A program made the translations under genes and the position numbers. This document shows positions 8,204 to 16,234 of a DNA stretch of 64,000 nt, in pieces. Source of the stretch: Modestobacter sp. VKM Ac-2986 (GTDB lineage: Bacteria; Actinomycetota; Actinomycetes; Mycobacteriales; Geodermatophilaceae); contig NZ_JAPVBH010000004.1 of NCBI RefSeq assembly GCF_026967795.1, positions 434,001-498,000 of the forward strand, given 5' to 3'. Position 1 is the stretch's first letter, and every line of letters starts with the position of its first letter. The notes beneath the pieces were generated by a model. That model ran no database searches and had not been told where the DNA came from. It saw only the letters and a program-made list of their open reading frames with translations.

Positions 8204-9211
8204 ATGACCTACGTGCTGGACCCCGACGCCCTGGCCGGTGGTGAGGCCCCGGTCGGCGGCCCGGCCGGCACACCGCCGGACCCCTTCGCCGACGTCACCC
8301 GCTCCGACGCCGCCTTCCGCGCCTTCCTGCACGGGCTGCCCGGCGTCGACGCCGTCGGCGCGCAGCAGCGCACGGCGGTGCTGGGCACCCGGTCGATCAA
8401 GACCACGGCCAAGGCGTGGGCGATTGACACCGCCATCTCGATGGTCGACCTGACCACGCTGGAGGGCTCGGACACCCCGGGCAAGGTGCGCAGCCTGGCC
8501 GCCAAGGCCCGCCGCCCCGACCCCGAGGACCCGGCCTGCCCGGCGGTCGCTGCGGTCTGCGTCTACGGCGACCTCGCCGGCGTCGCCAAGGAGGCCCTGG
8601 CCGGCACCGGCATCAAGGTCGCCGCCGTGGCCACCGCCTTCCCCAGCGGGCGGGCCAGCCGCGCGGTCAAGCTCGCCGACGTCCGGGACGCGGTCGCGAA
8701 CGGCGCCGACGAGATCGACATGGTCATCGACCGCGGTGCGTTCCTGGCCGGCCGCTACCTCGACGTCTACGAGGAGATCGTGGCCGTCAAGGAGGCCTGC
8801 GGGCCGGCGCACCTGAAGGTCATCCTGGAGACCGGCGAGCTGGTCACCCTGGACAACGCCCGCCGCGCCTCCTGGCTGGCGATGCTGGCCGGTGGCGACT
8901 TCATCAAGACCTCCACCGGCAAGATCTCCCCCGCAGCGACCCTGCCGGTCTGCCTGGTGATGCTGGAGGCCGTGCGCGACTTCCGCGCCGCCACCGGCCG
9001 CCAGGTCGGCGTCAAGCCCGCCGGCGGGATCAAGACCACCAAGGACGCCGTCAAGCACCTGGTGCTGATCAACGAGACCGTCGGCGAGGACTGGCTGTCC
9101 CCCGACTGGTTCCGGCTCGGCGCCTCCAGCCTGCTCAACGACCTGCTCCTGCAGCGCCAGAAGCTCCGCACCGGCCACTACAGCGGCCCTGACCACGTGA
9201 GCGTGGACTGA
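8204..9211 (+). CDS. deoC: deoxyribose-phosphate aldolase
   Basis: The product cleaves 2-deoxyribose 5-phosphate to glyceraldehyde 3-phosphate and acetaldehyde. The 335-residue protein resembles the longer eukaryote-like DERA form rather than the 220-260-residue bacterial one. DFIKTSTGK carries the Schiff-base lysine (about K235), and GVKPAGG carries the second active lysine (about K271). I chose the ATG with GGTGGAG upstream over the GTG 51 bases earlier, which would overlap mnhG, because the protein then starts close to the family N-terminus. An aldehyde dehydrogenase follows one base after its stop, consistent with disposal of acetaldehyde. Confidence 0.95.
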   Translation: MTYVLDPDALAGGEAPVGGPAGTPPDPFADVTRSDAAFRAFLHGLPGVDAVGAQQRTAVLGTRSIKTTAKAWAIDTAISMVDLTTLEGSDTPGKVRSLAAKARRPDPEDPACPAVAAVCVYGDLAGVAKEALAGTGIKVAAVATAFPSGRASRAVKLADVRDAVANGADEIDMVIDRGAFLAGRYLDVYEEIVAVKEACGPAHLKVILETGELVTLDNARRASWLAMLAGGDFIKTSTGKISPAATLPVCLVMLEAVRDFRAATGRQVGVKPAGGIKTTKDAVKHLVLINETVGEDWLSPDWFRLGASSLLNDLLLQRQKLRTGHYSGPDHVSVD

Positions 9212-9212
9212 C

Positions 9213-10655
9213 ATGACCAGCCTGTTCGAGTACGCCCCGGCCCTGGAGTCCCGCTCCATCGTCGACCTGCGCCCCAGCTACGGGCTCTTCGTCGACGGCG
9301 AGTTCACCGAGGGCACCGGCACCCCCTTCACGACCCTGAACCCGGCCACCGAGGAGGTGCTCAGCGAGGTCGCCACGGCCTCCGACGCCGACGTCGACCG
9401 CGCGGTGCGCGCCGCCCGCCGGGCCTTCGTCAAGACCTGGGGGCCGATGCGCCCGGCCGACCGCGGCAAGTACCTGTTCCGCATCGCCCGGCTGCTGCAG
9501 GAGCGGGCGCGGGAGTTCGCCGTCCTGGAGACCCTGGACAACGGCAAGCCGATCCGGGAGAGCCGGGACGTCGACGTCCCGCTGGCCGCGGCGCACTTCT
9601 TCTACCACGCAGGATGGGCCGACAAGCTCGAGCACGCGGGGCTCGGCCCGGCCCCGCGGCCGCTCGGCGTGGCCGGTCAGGTCATCCCGTGGAACTTCCC
9701 GCTGATGATGCTGGCCTGGAAGATCGCCCCGGCGCTGGCGACCGGCAACACCGTCGTCCTCAAGCCCGCGGAGACCACGCCGCTGACGGCGCTGCTGTTC
9801 GCCGAGGTCTGCCAGCAGGCCGACCTGCCCCCGGGCGTGGTCAACATCGTCACCGGCGCCGGGGAGACCGGGCGGGCGGTGATCAGCCACCCGGACGTGG
9901 ACAAGGTCGCCTTCACCGGCTCGACCGAGGTCGGCCGCTCGATCGCCCGCACGGTCGCCGGCACCCACAAGCGGCTGACCCTGGAGCTGGGCGGCAAGGC
10001 CGCCAACATCGTCTTCGACGACGCCCCGGTCGACCAGGCCGTCGAGGGCATCGTGCGCGGCATCTTCTTCAACCAGGGCCACGTCTGCTGCGCCGGCTCC
10101 CGGCTGCTGGTGCAGGAGTCGGTGCACGACGAGGTGGTCGCCGCGCTGCAGCGCCGGATCGGCACCCTGCGCGTGGGCGACCCGCTGGACAAGAACACCG
10201 ACCTGGGCGCGATCAACTCCGCCGAGCAGCTGGCGCGGATCCGTGAGCTGACCGCGTTCGGCGAGACGGAGGGGGCCACCTGCTGGCAGCCCGAGGGCGA
10301 CCTGCCGGCCCGCGGGTACTGGTTCAAGCCGACCGTCTTCACCGGCGTCTCCTCCGCCCACCGGATCGCCCGCGACGAGGTGTTCGGCCCGGTGCTCAGC
10401 GTGCTCACCTTCCGCACCCCCGACGAGGCGGTGGCCAAGGCGAACAACTCCACCTACGGGCTGTCGGCCGGCGTCTGGTCGGAGAAGGGCTCCCGGATCC
10501 TGTCCATCACCTCGAAGCTGCGGGCCGGCGTCGTGTGGGCCAACACCTTCAACGAGTTCGACCCGACCTCGCCGTTCGGCGGCTACAAGCAGTCCGGCTA
10601 CGGCCGCGAGGGCGGCCGGCAGGGCCTGGCCGCGTACCTGAGGGGCGACGCCTGA
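9213..10655 (+). CDS. aldehyde dehydrogenase (NAD+), likely acetaldehyde-oxidising
   Basis: The 480-residue protein is a complete ALDH. VIPWNFPLMM and the GSTEVGR loop bind cofactor. LELGGKAANIVFDD supplies the general-base glutamate (about E258). NQGHVCCAGSR contains the nucleophilic cysteine (about C292). Its tail FGGYKQSGYGREGG is typical. It is one base downstream of deoC and overlaps the next gene by ATGA (stop/start share one base), so the three are co-translated. Oxidation of the acetaldehyde made by DeoC is inferred from position; the substrate is not read from sequence. Confidence 0.93.
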   Translation: MTSLFEYAPALESRSIVDLRPSYGLFVDGEFTEGTGTPFTTLNPATEEVLSEVATASDADVDRAVRAARRAFVKTWGPMRPADRGKYLFRIARLLQERAREFAVLETLDNGKPIRESRDVDVPLAAAHFFYHAGWADKLEHAGLGPAPRPLGVAGQVIPWNFPLMMLAWKIAPALATGNTVVLKPAETTPLTALLFAEVCQQADLPPGVVNIVTGAGETGRAVISHPDVDKVAFTGSTEVGRSIARTVAGTHKRLTLELGGKAANIVFDDAPVDQAVEGIVRGIFFNQGHVCCAGSRLLVQESVHDEVVAALQRRIGTLRVGDPLDKNTDLGAINSAEQLARIRELTAFGETEGATCWQPEGDLPARGYWFKPTVFTGVSSAHRIARDEVFGPVLSVLTFRTPDEAVAKANNSTYGLSAGVWSEKGSRILSITSKLRAGVVWANTFNEFDPTSPFGGYKQSGYGREGGRQGLAAYLRGDA

Positions 10656-11521
10656 TGTCCGACCGGCTCACCGTGCGCAAGACCTACAAGCTGTACGTGA
10701 ACGGGGCCTTCCCCCGCTCGGAGTCCGGCCGCACCTACGAGGTGACCGACGCCCGCGGCCACTTCCTGGCCAACGCCGCCTGGGCCTCCCGCAAGGACGC
10801 CCGGGACGCCGTCGTCGCCGCCCGCGGAGCGTTCGCGAAGTGGTCCGCGGCCACCGCCTACAACCGCGGCCAGGTGCTCTACCGGGTCGCCGAGGTGATG
10901 GAGGGCCGCGCCGCCCAGTTCGCCGAGGAGGTCGCCGCCGGCGAGGGGCTGTCGTCGTCCAAGGCCCGCGCCGAGGTGGACGCCGCCATCGACCGCTGGG
11001 TCTGGTACGCCGGCTGGACCGACAAGCTCGCCGCCGTGCTCGGCAGCACCAACCCGGTCGCCGGCCCGTACTTCGGGTTCTCGATGCCCGAGCCCACCGG
11101 CGTCGTCGCGGTCCTGGCGCCCCAGCGGTCCAGCCTGCTGGGCCTGGTCAGCGTGCTCGCCCCGGTGCTCGCCGGCGGCAACACCGCCGTCGTCGTCAGC
11201 TCCAAGGGCCGGCCGCTGCCGGCGATCACCCTCGGCGAGGTGCTGGCCACCTCCGACGTCCCCGGTGGGGTCGTCAACCTGCTCACCGGGGACGCCGCGG
11301 AGATCGGCCCGTGGCTGGCCGAGCACGCCGACGTCGACGCGGTCGACCTGGCCGGCACCGCCGGTCCGCTGGCCATGGAGCTGGAGCGCTCGGCCGCCGG
11401 CACGGTCAAGCGGGTGCTGCGCGCCCCGGCCGAGGAGCCGGACTGGTCGGGCGACCCGGGCCTGTCCCGGCTGCGGCCGTTCCTGGAGACCAAGAGCGTC
11501 TGGCACCCGATCGGACTGTGA
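10655..11521 (+). CDS. truncated aldehyde dehydrogenase homologue lacking the catalytic domain
   Basis: The 288-residue protein aligns by eye with the N-terminal, cofactor-binding part of ALDH: TYKLYVNGAFPRSESGRTYE, WYAGWTDKLA, FSMPEPTGVVAVLAPQ and VVNLLTGDAAEIGPW. Where the full enzyme has LELGG and the NQGxxCC cysteine, this one has AAGTVKRVLR and ends at residue 288. It therefore lacks the nucleophile, the general base and the oligomerisation tail. The reading frame is intact and tightly coupled to the preceding ALDH (TGATG overlap), so it does not look like decay. A structural or regulatory partner of the active ALDH is the simplest reading. A strong hairpin follows the stop. Confidence 0.85.
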   Translation: MSDRLTVRKTYKLYVNGAFPRSESGRTYEVTDARGHFLANAAWASRKDARDAVVAARGAFAKWSAATAYNRGQVLYRVAEVMEGRAAQFAEEVAAGEGLSSSKARAEVDAAIDRWVWYAGWTDKLAAVLGSTNPVAGPYFGFSMPEPTGVVAVLAPQRSSLLGLVSVLAPVLAGGNTAVVVSSKGRPLPAITLGEVLATSDVPGGVVNLLTGDAAEIGPWLAEHADVDAVDLAGTAGPLAMELERSAAGTVKRVLRAPAEEPDWSGDPGLSRLRPFLETKSVWHPIGL

Positions 11522-11528
11522 AGGAGGA

Positions 11529-11552
11529 CCCCGGTGCCCACTGGCACCGGGG
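11529..11552 (+). terminator. hairpin after the deoC-aldehyde dehydrogenase operon
   Basis: A perfect 10-bp stem (ccccggtgcc/ggcaccgggg) with loop CACT begins seven bases after the stop codon. No T-tract follows, as is usual for terminators in this GC range. Confidence 0.7.
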
Positions 11553-11601
11553 CCCGGGGTCCGTGTGGGCACGGCACAGGGTCACCCGGCAGGATGGGCG
11601 G

Positions 11602-13041
11602 GTGGCCAGGCCCAGCATCGTCCCCATCGCCCTGACGCTCGACGACCGCACGGGCTACACCCTGTGGGCTCCCCCGTGGGAGGAGGACGGCGAGGAGTGG
11701 CAGGCCTTCCTCGGCAGCACCGTCGACCCCGGCCCGGACGACGACCCCGAGGCCGGGCCGACCGCAGTGGTGCACCTGTTCCCCTCACCGGCCGCGCTGG
11801 CCGCGTTCTGCCGCACCAGCACCGACCACGACCTGGCCGACCACCCGGTGTGGCCGGTCGTCTCCACGCTGGGCGCCGCTGACCTCACCCCCGACGAGGA
11901 GCACCGCTACGACCTCGACGGCGTCTACGACATCGTCGCGGAGAACCCCGACCGCTGGGCCGTCGACGAGCTGGCCGCGGTGCTGGACGTGGTCGGCCGG
12001 CTGGCCGAGTGCTGTGACGCCGCCACCGGGGACGACGACGAGGACGACGAGGACGAGACCGGCTTCGAGGCCGTCGCCGACCTCGTCTCCCGCCCCGAGG
12101 CCGCGGCCCTGGGGCTGGGCATCGACGCGTACGTCGGCCGCGACGGCGAGCAGAGCTGGAGCCGGCTGGGCACCGCGATCGACGAGCTCTGGGAGGACGT
12201 CCTGGAGGACCTCGACGACCACCTCGACTGGTCCGGGGCCGGCACCGTCTCCGTCGACGACTACCCGACCGCGGCCGAGGAGGCCGAGTCCCGCACCGCC
12301 CAGCCCGCCGACCTGGACGACGAGGACGAGGACGACGACGACCGGGACGACGTCGCCCCCGCGGCCCGCCCGGCTGCCGGCTCGACCGCGGCCGCCCCGG
12401 CGGAGGCGGCCACCGCGGGGATCCGCACGATCCGCAGCGGCAGCGGCCTGACCGCCAGCCCGGCGGCCGTCGCCGCCGCCCAGGAGTTCTGGGAGGCCGT
12501 GGGCATCCTCCCGGTCGAGCTGGTCACCCCGGCCGTCAGTGGCGTGACCCTGCGCTGCTACGTCGAGGACCGGGCGCGCTTCCTCGGCCGCGACGGGCAG
12601 GTGTTCGTCTTCCCCTCCCCCGTCGACCTCGCCCGCTTCTGCGCCGGCGACGAGCGGCACGACCTCAGCGACATCGCCTCCTGGCCCGAGGTGGCCGACA
12701 CCGACGTCATGCCGCTGCCGGCCGACGAGGACCGCTACGACCTCACCGAGCTGACCGAGGTGCTCGCCGAGGTCGCCTCCGGCGCCGGCGGTCTGGTCAC
12801 GCACGCGGTGCTGGTGCAGCCGGCCGAGGGCGCCCTGGACCTCGCCGAGTACGCGGGCCTCCCCCGGGTCCAACAGCTGCTGTCCGCCGGCTCCCCGCTG
12901 GGCCGGGCGGTGGCCCGCGGCGACGCGGAGCCGACCGCGCCGCTGTCGGCGGAGGAGACCCCGGCCCTGGCCGCCGCCTGGGACGACGTGGTCGCCGACG
13001 TGGCCACCACCCTGGTCTCGCGGAGCGACGTCCGGCGCTGA
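11602..13041 (+). CDS. acidic protein with two copies of an unrecognised domain
   Basis: This 479-residue cytosolic protein has no signal peptide or membrane helix. Two related segments are visible. The first (about 10-125) contains VVHLFPSPAALAAFCRT, then a Trp-Pro-V step and DEEHRYDLDGVYDIVAE. The second (about 310-400) contains VFVFPSPVDLARFCAG, SWPEVADTD and DEDRYDLTELTEVLAEV. Between them is a strongly acidic linker with EDEDDDDRDD and an Ala-rich run. I recognise no characterised family; similar actinobacterial proteins have been loosely called primosomal, with no support seen here. The GTG start lies six bases after CAGGAT, so the mRNA may be leaderless. Confidence 0.8.
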   Translation: MARPSIVPIALTLDDRTGYTLWAPPWEEDGEEWQAFLGSTVDPGPDDDPEAGPTAVVHLFPSPAALAAFCRTSTDHDLADHPVWPVVSTLGAADLTPDEEHRYDLDGVYDIVAENPDRWAVDELAAVLDVVGRLAECCDAATGDDDEDDEDETGFEAVADLVSRPEAAALGLGIDAYVGRDGEQSWSRLGTAIDELWEDVLEDLDDHLDWSGAGTVSVDDYPTAAEEAESRTAQPADLDDEDEDDDDRDDVAPAARPAAGSTAAAPAEAATAGIRTIRSGSGLTASPAAVAAAQEFWEAVGILPVELVTPAVSGVTLRCYVEDRARFLGRDGQVFVFPSPVDLARFCAGDERHDLSDIASWPEVADTDVMPLPADEDRYDLTELTEVLAEVASGAGGLVTHAVLVQPAEGALDLAEYAGLPRVQQLLSAGSPLGRAVARGDAEPTAPLSAEETPALAAAWDDVVADVATTLVSRSDVRR

Positions 13042-13088
13042 CGGCGGACCCCGCTGCCCCGGCAGTGGGTCCCCCCGGACGGACGACG

Positions 13089-13121
13089 ACGGCCGGCCCC
13101 CGCAGTGCGGGAGCCGGCCGT
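13089..13121. terminator. hairpin between convergent genes (first of three)
   Basis: The outer stem acggccggc/gccggccgt encloses a second stem cccgc/gcggg. It follows the 479-residue protein on the plus strand and could serve both strands. Confidence 0.7.
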
Positions 13122-13140
13122 CGCCGTTCGTGCTCGTCCC

Positions 13141-13160
13141 CGTCCCGCGTGAGCGGGACG
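13141..13160. terminator. hairpin between convergent genes (second of three)
   Basis: A perfect 8-bp stem cgtcccgc/gcgggacg with loop GTGA, between the terminator hairpins of the two converging genes. Confidence 0.55.
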
Positions 13161-13173
13161 GTCAGCCCCGCGC

Positions 13174-13199
13174 CCTCACCCGCACGTGTGCGGGTGAGG
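13174..13199. terminator. hairpin between convergent genes (third of three)
   Basis: A perfect 11-bp stem cctcacccgca/tgcgggtgagg with loop CGTG lies 14 bases past the helicase stop on the minus strand. It is probably the helicase terminator. Confidence 0.7.
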
Positions 13200-13213
13200 C
13201 GCAGGGCCCTCCG

Positions 13214-14884
13214 TCAGTAGGAGCGCGCCGGGCGGGCGGGCCGACCGGAGGAGCGCTGCCCCTCGGCCGAGCCGCGGTACCCACCGGGACGGCGGTCGCC
13301 GCCTGCCGGGCGATCCCGGTCGCCGTAGGAGCGCTCGCCCGAGGGGCGGCCTCCGTACGAACGATCGCGGTCACCGGAGGGGCGGTCCCCCGAGGGGGCG
13401 CCGGCCGAGCGATCCCGGTCGCCGTAGGAGCGCTCGCCCGAGGGGCGGTCTCCGTACGAGCGATCGCGGTCGCCGGCGGGACGACGGGGGGCACCACCGG
13501 AGCGGTACCCACCCGGACGGTCACCGGAGGGACGACGCCCACCGGAGGAACCGGCCGGACGGCTCGAGGAGCGCGCCGGACGGACGATCGGCTCGACGAA
13601 CGTGCCGCCGGCCACGAGCTCCGCGATCGGGGCGTCGCCCGGACGGATCCGCGACACGGGCGGGTCGAGCTTGGCCTGGCGGAACCGGCGCTTGGCCTGG
13701 CCCACCTGGTCGGGCAGCAGCAGGGAGACCACGACACCCGCGGCACCGGCGCGCGCGGTGCGGCCGGAGCGGTGCAGGTAGGTCTTGTGGTCTGCCGGCG
13801 GGTCGTAGTGCAGGACCAGCGACACGTCGTCGACGTGGATGCCGCGGGCGGCGACGTCGGTGGCGACCAGCACCGGGCTGCGGGCGTCGGTGAAGGCCTC
13901 CAGCGCCCGGCGACGGGCTGCCTGCGGCAGACCACCGTGGATGGGCTCGGCGTTGATGCCGACGTGCTGCAGGTTCTCGGCCAGCCGGTCGGCACCGTGC
14001 TGGGTGCGCACGAAGATGATGATGCGGCCCGGGCGGGCGGCCATCGCCTCGGTGACCTTCAGCTTGTCCGGGAAGGACACGCTGTAGGCCAGGTGCTCGG
14101 CCTTGGGGCCGTTGTCCTCGGCCTTGACGACCTCGTGGCGGGCCGGGTCCTTGAGGTAGCGGCGGACCAGGGTGTCGACCTCGCCGTCCAGCGTCGCGGA
14201 GAACAGCAGCCGCTGGCCGTCGGTGCGGGTCTGGTCGAGCAGCTCCTTGACCACGGGCAGGAAGCCGAGGTCGGACATGAAGTCGGCCTCGTCGATGACC
14301 GAGACGACGACCTCGGACAGCGTGGTCTCGCCCTGGTTGATCAGGTCCTGCAGGCGACCGGGGGTGGCGATGAGGACGTCCACGCCGCGGCGCAGCTGCT
14401 GGATCTGGCGGTACATCGAGGCGCCGCCGTAGACCGCGGCCAGCTGCACGCCGATCGACTGGCCGAGGGGGGCCAGGTTGTCGTGCACCTGCTGGGCCAA
14501 CTCGCGGGTCGGGACCAGGATCAGCCCGCGCGGTGCGCGGCGACCCTGACCCGGCTCCGCACCCAGGCGGGACAGCAGCGGCAGGCCGAAGGCCAGCGTC
14601 TTGCCCGAACCGGTGGCGGCCTTGCCGAGCACGTCGCGCCCGGCGAGGGCGTCGGGCAGCGCGGAGGTCTGGATGGCGAACGGGTGGCGGATGCCCTTGC
14701 GCTCGAGCGCGGTGACCAGCGGCTGGGGCAGGCCCAGCTGGGCGAAGGTCGGGCCGGTGGGCTCGGGGGCGACCTCGGCCTCGGGGGCCGAGATCTCGGA
14801 GGCAGGGGCCTCCACGACGGCCTCAGCGGCGATCGTGTCGTTCTGGGGGGCGTTCTGGGCGTCGACAGAGTCGAACGAGGACAA
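13214..14884 (-). CDS. DEAD-box ATP-dependent RNA helicase with RGG/DRD-rich tail
   Basis: The product unwinds RNA duplexes with ATP, acting in ribosome assembly or mRNA decay. Motifs in order are the Q motif before ATGSGKTLAFGLPLL (Walker A), PTRELAQQ, a TPGRL step, DEAD written as VIDEADFMSDLGF, SAT, VATDVAARGIHVDDVSLV and HRSGRTARAG. From about residue 420 the tail is Arg/Ser/Gly/Asp-rich with repeats of DRDRSYGDRPSGERSYG. I take the TTG at 14884, which has GGAG about eight bases upstream, giving 556 residues. The frame stays open to 15040, but that stretch looks non-coding and lies in a long leader. Either start is possible. Confidence 0.88.
   Translation of the reverse strand: MSSFDSVDAQNAPQNDTIAAEAVVEAPASEISAPEAEVAPEPTGPTFAQLGLPQPLVTALERKGIRHPFAIQTSALPDALAGRDVLGKAATGSGKTLAFGLPLLSRLGAEPGQGRRAPRGLILVPTRELAQQVHDNLAPLGQSIGVQLAAVYGGASMYRQIQQLRRGVDVLIATPGRLQDLINQGETTLSEVVVSVIDEADFMSDLGFLPVVKELLDQTRTDGQRLLFSATLDGEVDTLVRRYLKDPARHEVVKAEDNGPKAEHLAYSVSFPDKLKVTEAMAARPGRIIIFVRTQHGADRLAENLQHVGINAEPIHGGLPQAARRRALEAFTDARSPVLVATDVAARGIHVDDVSLVLHYDPPADHKTYLHRSGRTARAGAAGVVVSLLLPDQVGQAKRRFRQAKLDPPVSRIRPGDAPIAELVAGGTFVEPIVRPARSSSRPAGSSGGRRPSGDRPGGYRSGGAPRRPAGDRDRSYGDRPSGERSYGDRDRSAGAPSGDRPSGDRDRSYGGRPSGERSYGDRDRPAGGDRRPGGYRGSAEGQRSSGRPARPARSY
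13310..13475 (-). repeat. in-frame direct repeat within the helicase C-terminal coding region
   Basis: Two nearly identical 67-bp copies (13310-13376 and 13409-13475) are offset by 99 bp, exactly 33 codons. They encode repeats built on DRDRSYG and PSGERSYGDRD. Slippage could change tail length without breaking frame. Confidence 0.8.
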
Positions 14885-15113
14885 GCGGGGACTCCGATAC
14901 AGATCGGTGCGCGTCCCGTGGTGATGCTGACCGCCGGGTGACCCGGCGTCCACACTGGTGATCGCGGCCGTCTTCGATGACGCGTGATCTGCACGGATGC
15001 GCTGTGCCCGGGCAGGACCGCCCGGGAGGATGACCGGCACGCGCCGGCACGATCAGGTTAGCAGCGCCGGGCCCCAGAAGATTCCCGAGCGAGGGTGACG
15101 CTGCTCGCCCGGG
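14885..15113 (-). promoter_or_regulatory. long leader of the helicase gene with probable -10
   Basis: No gene is apparent here. A TAACCT hexamer on the minus strand at 15055-15060 could be the -10, giving a leader of about 165 nt before the TTG start. The leader has small GC-rich inverted repeats such as ccggc-acgc-gccgg and cgat-ctgt-atcg. Long structured leaders are known in cold-shock RNA helicases; whether this one is regulatory is inference. Confidence 0.4.
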
Positions 15114-16190
15114 TCACCCACGCAGTGCGTCGAAGCCCGGCCGGAGCACCTCGGTGGCGATCCGGGCCCGCGTGGCGTCGTCGGCGAACCCGGCGCGCAG
15201 CGCCCGCTCGGCCACGGTCTGCACCTCGTCCCAGCCCCAGCCGAACGTGGCCACCACGTCGGTGAGCTCGCTGGTCACCGAGACCCCGCTCATCAGCCGG
15301 TTGTCGGTGTTCAGCGTGACGGCGAAGCCGGCCCGGTGCAGCCGGTCGACCGGGTGGTCGGCCAGCGAGGGGTAGGCACCGGTCTGCACGTTCGACGACG
15401 GGGCGACCTCGAGGGTGACCTGCTCGTCGCGCACCCGCTCCGCCACCGGGCCCAGCGGGCCGTCGACGGGCACCTGGTCGGCGATCCGGACGCCGTGGCC
15501 CAGCCGCTCGGCCCGGGCGCCGTCCAGCGCGGCGACGATCGAGTCGATGCCGGCGGCCTCCCCGGCGTGGATCGTGCGGTGCGCGTCGGCGCGGTCGAGG
15601 ACGGCGATGGCCTCCGGGATGCGGTCCGGCGGGAAGCCGTCCTCGGGCCCGGCCAGGTCGAACCCGACCACGCCCTCGCCGCGGCGCCGCACGACCTGCT
15701 CGGCGACCTCGACCCAGCGGTCGGCCTGCCGCATGGCGCACAGCAGCGTGCCGACGACGATCGGGTGCCCGGCCTCGGCGGCCTCCCGGCTGCCCTGCGC
15801 GTACCCGTCGAGCATGGCCTCGACGACCTCGTCCAGGCTCATCCCGCCGGCGGTGAGCAGCTCCGGCGCCATCCGGACCTCGGCGTAGACCACGCCGTCG
15901 GCGGCGAGGTCCAGCGCGCACTCGCGGGCCACCCGCTGCACCGCCTCGGGCCGCTGCATCACCGCGACGGTGTGCGCGAACGTCTCCAGGTAGCGGGGCA
16001 GCGAGCCGGAGTCGGCGGACTCTCGGAACCAGCGGCCCAGCGCCTCGGGCGAGTCGGCGGGCAGCTCCCGGTAGCCGGCCTCGTCGGCCAGCTCGAGCAC
16101 CGTCTGCGGCCGCAGCCCGCCGTCCAGGTGGTCGTGCAGCAGCACCTTGGGCGCGCGGGCGAGGGTCTCGGCGGTGAGCGGGAGTGCCAT
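15114..16190 (-). CDS. add: adenosine deaminase
   Basis: The product deaminates adenosine and deoxyadenosine to (deoxy)inosine. The 358-residue protein has the zinc ligands in LLHDHLDGG (H19, H21), TIHAGE (H208, E211), the LGHG histidine (about 232) and LNTDN (D296). SSNVQTG precedes the last ligand. The ATG start is six bases downstream of TACGGT, so the message is probably leaderless with its own promoter. It lies downstream of the ABC-2 exporter genes on the same strand and belongs functionally with the nucleoside uptake genes at 18-25 kb. Confidence 0.96.
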   Translation of the reverse strand: MALPLTAETLARAPKVLLHDHLDGGLRPQTVLELADEAGYRELPADSPEALGRWFRESADSGSLPRYLETFAHTVAVMQRPEAVQRVARECALDLAADGVVYAEVRMAPELLTAGGMSLDEVVEAMLDGYAQGSREAAEAGHPIVVGTLLCAMRQADRWVEVAEQVVRRRGEGVVGFDLAGPEDGFPPDRIPEAIAVLDRADAHRTIHAGEAAGIDSIVAALDGARAERLGHGVRIADQVPVDGPLGPVAERVRDEQVTLEVAPSSNVQTGAYPSLADHPVDRLHRAGFAVTLNTDNRLMSGVSVTSELTDVVATFGWGWDEVQTVAERALRAGFADDATRARIATEVLRPGFDALRG

Positions 16191-16196
16191 GCCGGA

Positions 16197-16202
16197 ACCG
16201 TA
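16197..16202 (-). promoter_or_regulatory. -10 hexamer TACGGT, leaderless promoter of add
   Basis: TACGGT is followed by six bases and the ATG of add. No ribosome-binding site is visible upstream of that ATG, supporting a leaderless start. Confidence 0.55.
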
Positions 16203-16234
16203 CTGACCACCTGTGCGGGCGCGCCCACGGGCGG

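Noticed and set aside
12010-12360. acidic low-complexity DNA as a possible minisatellite
   Set aside because: The GAC/GAG runs encode an Asp/Glu linker without regular unit length, so it is a coding bias rather than a repeat array.
10840-13041. 733-residue frame extending the acidic repeat protein into the truncated aldehyde dehydrogenase gene
   Set aside because: The extra 254 residues are a shadow of the aldehyde dehydrogenase gene and cross a strong terminator hairpin.
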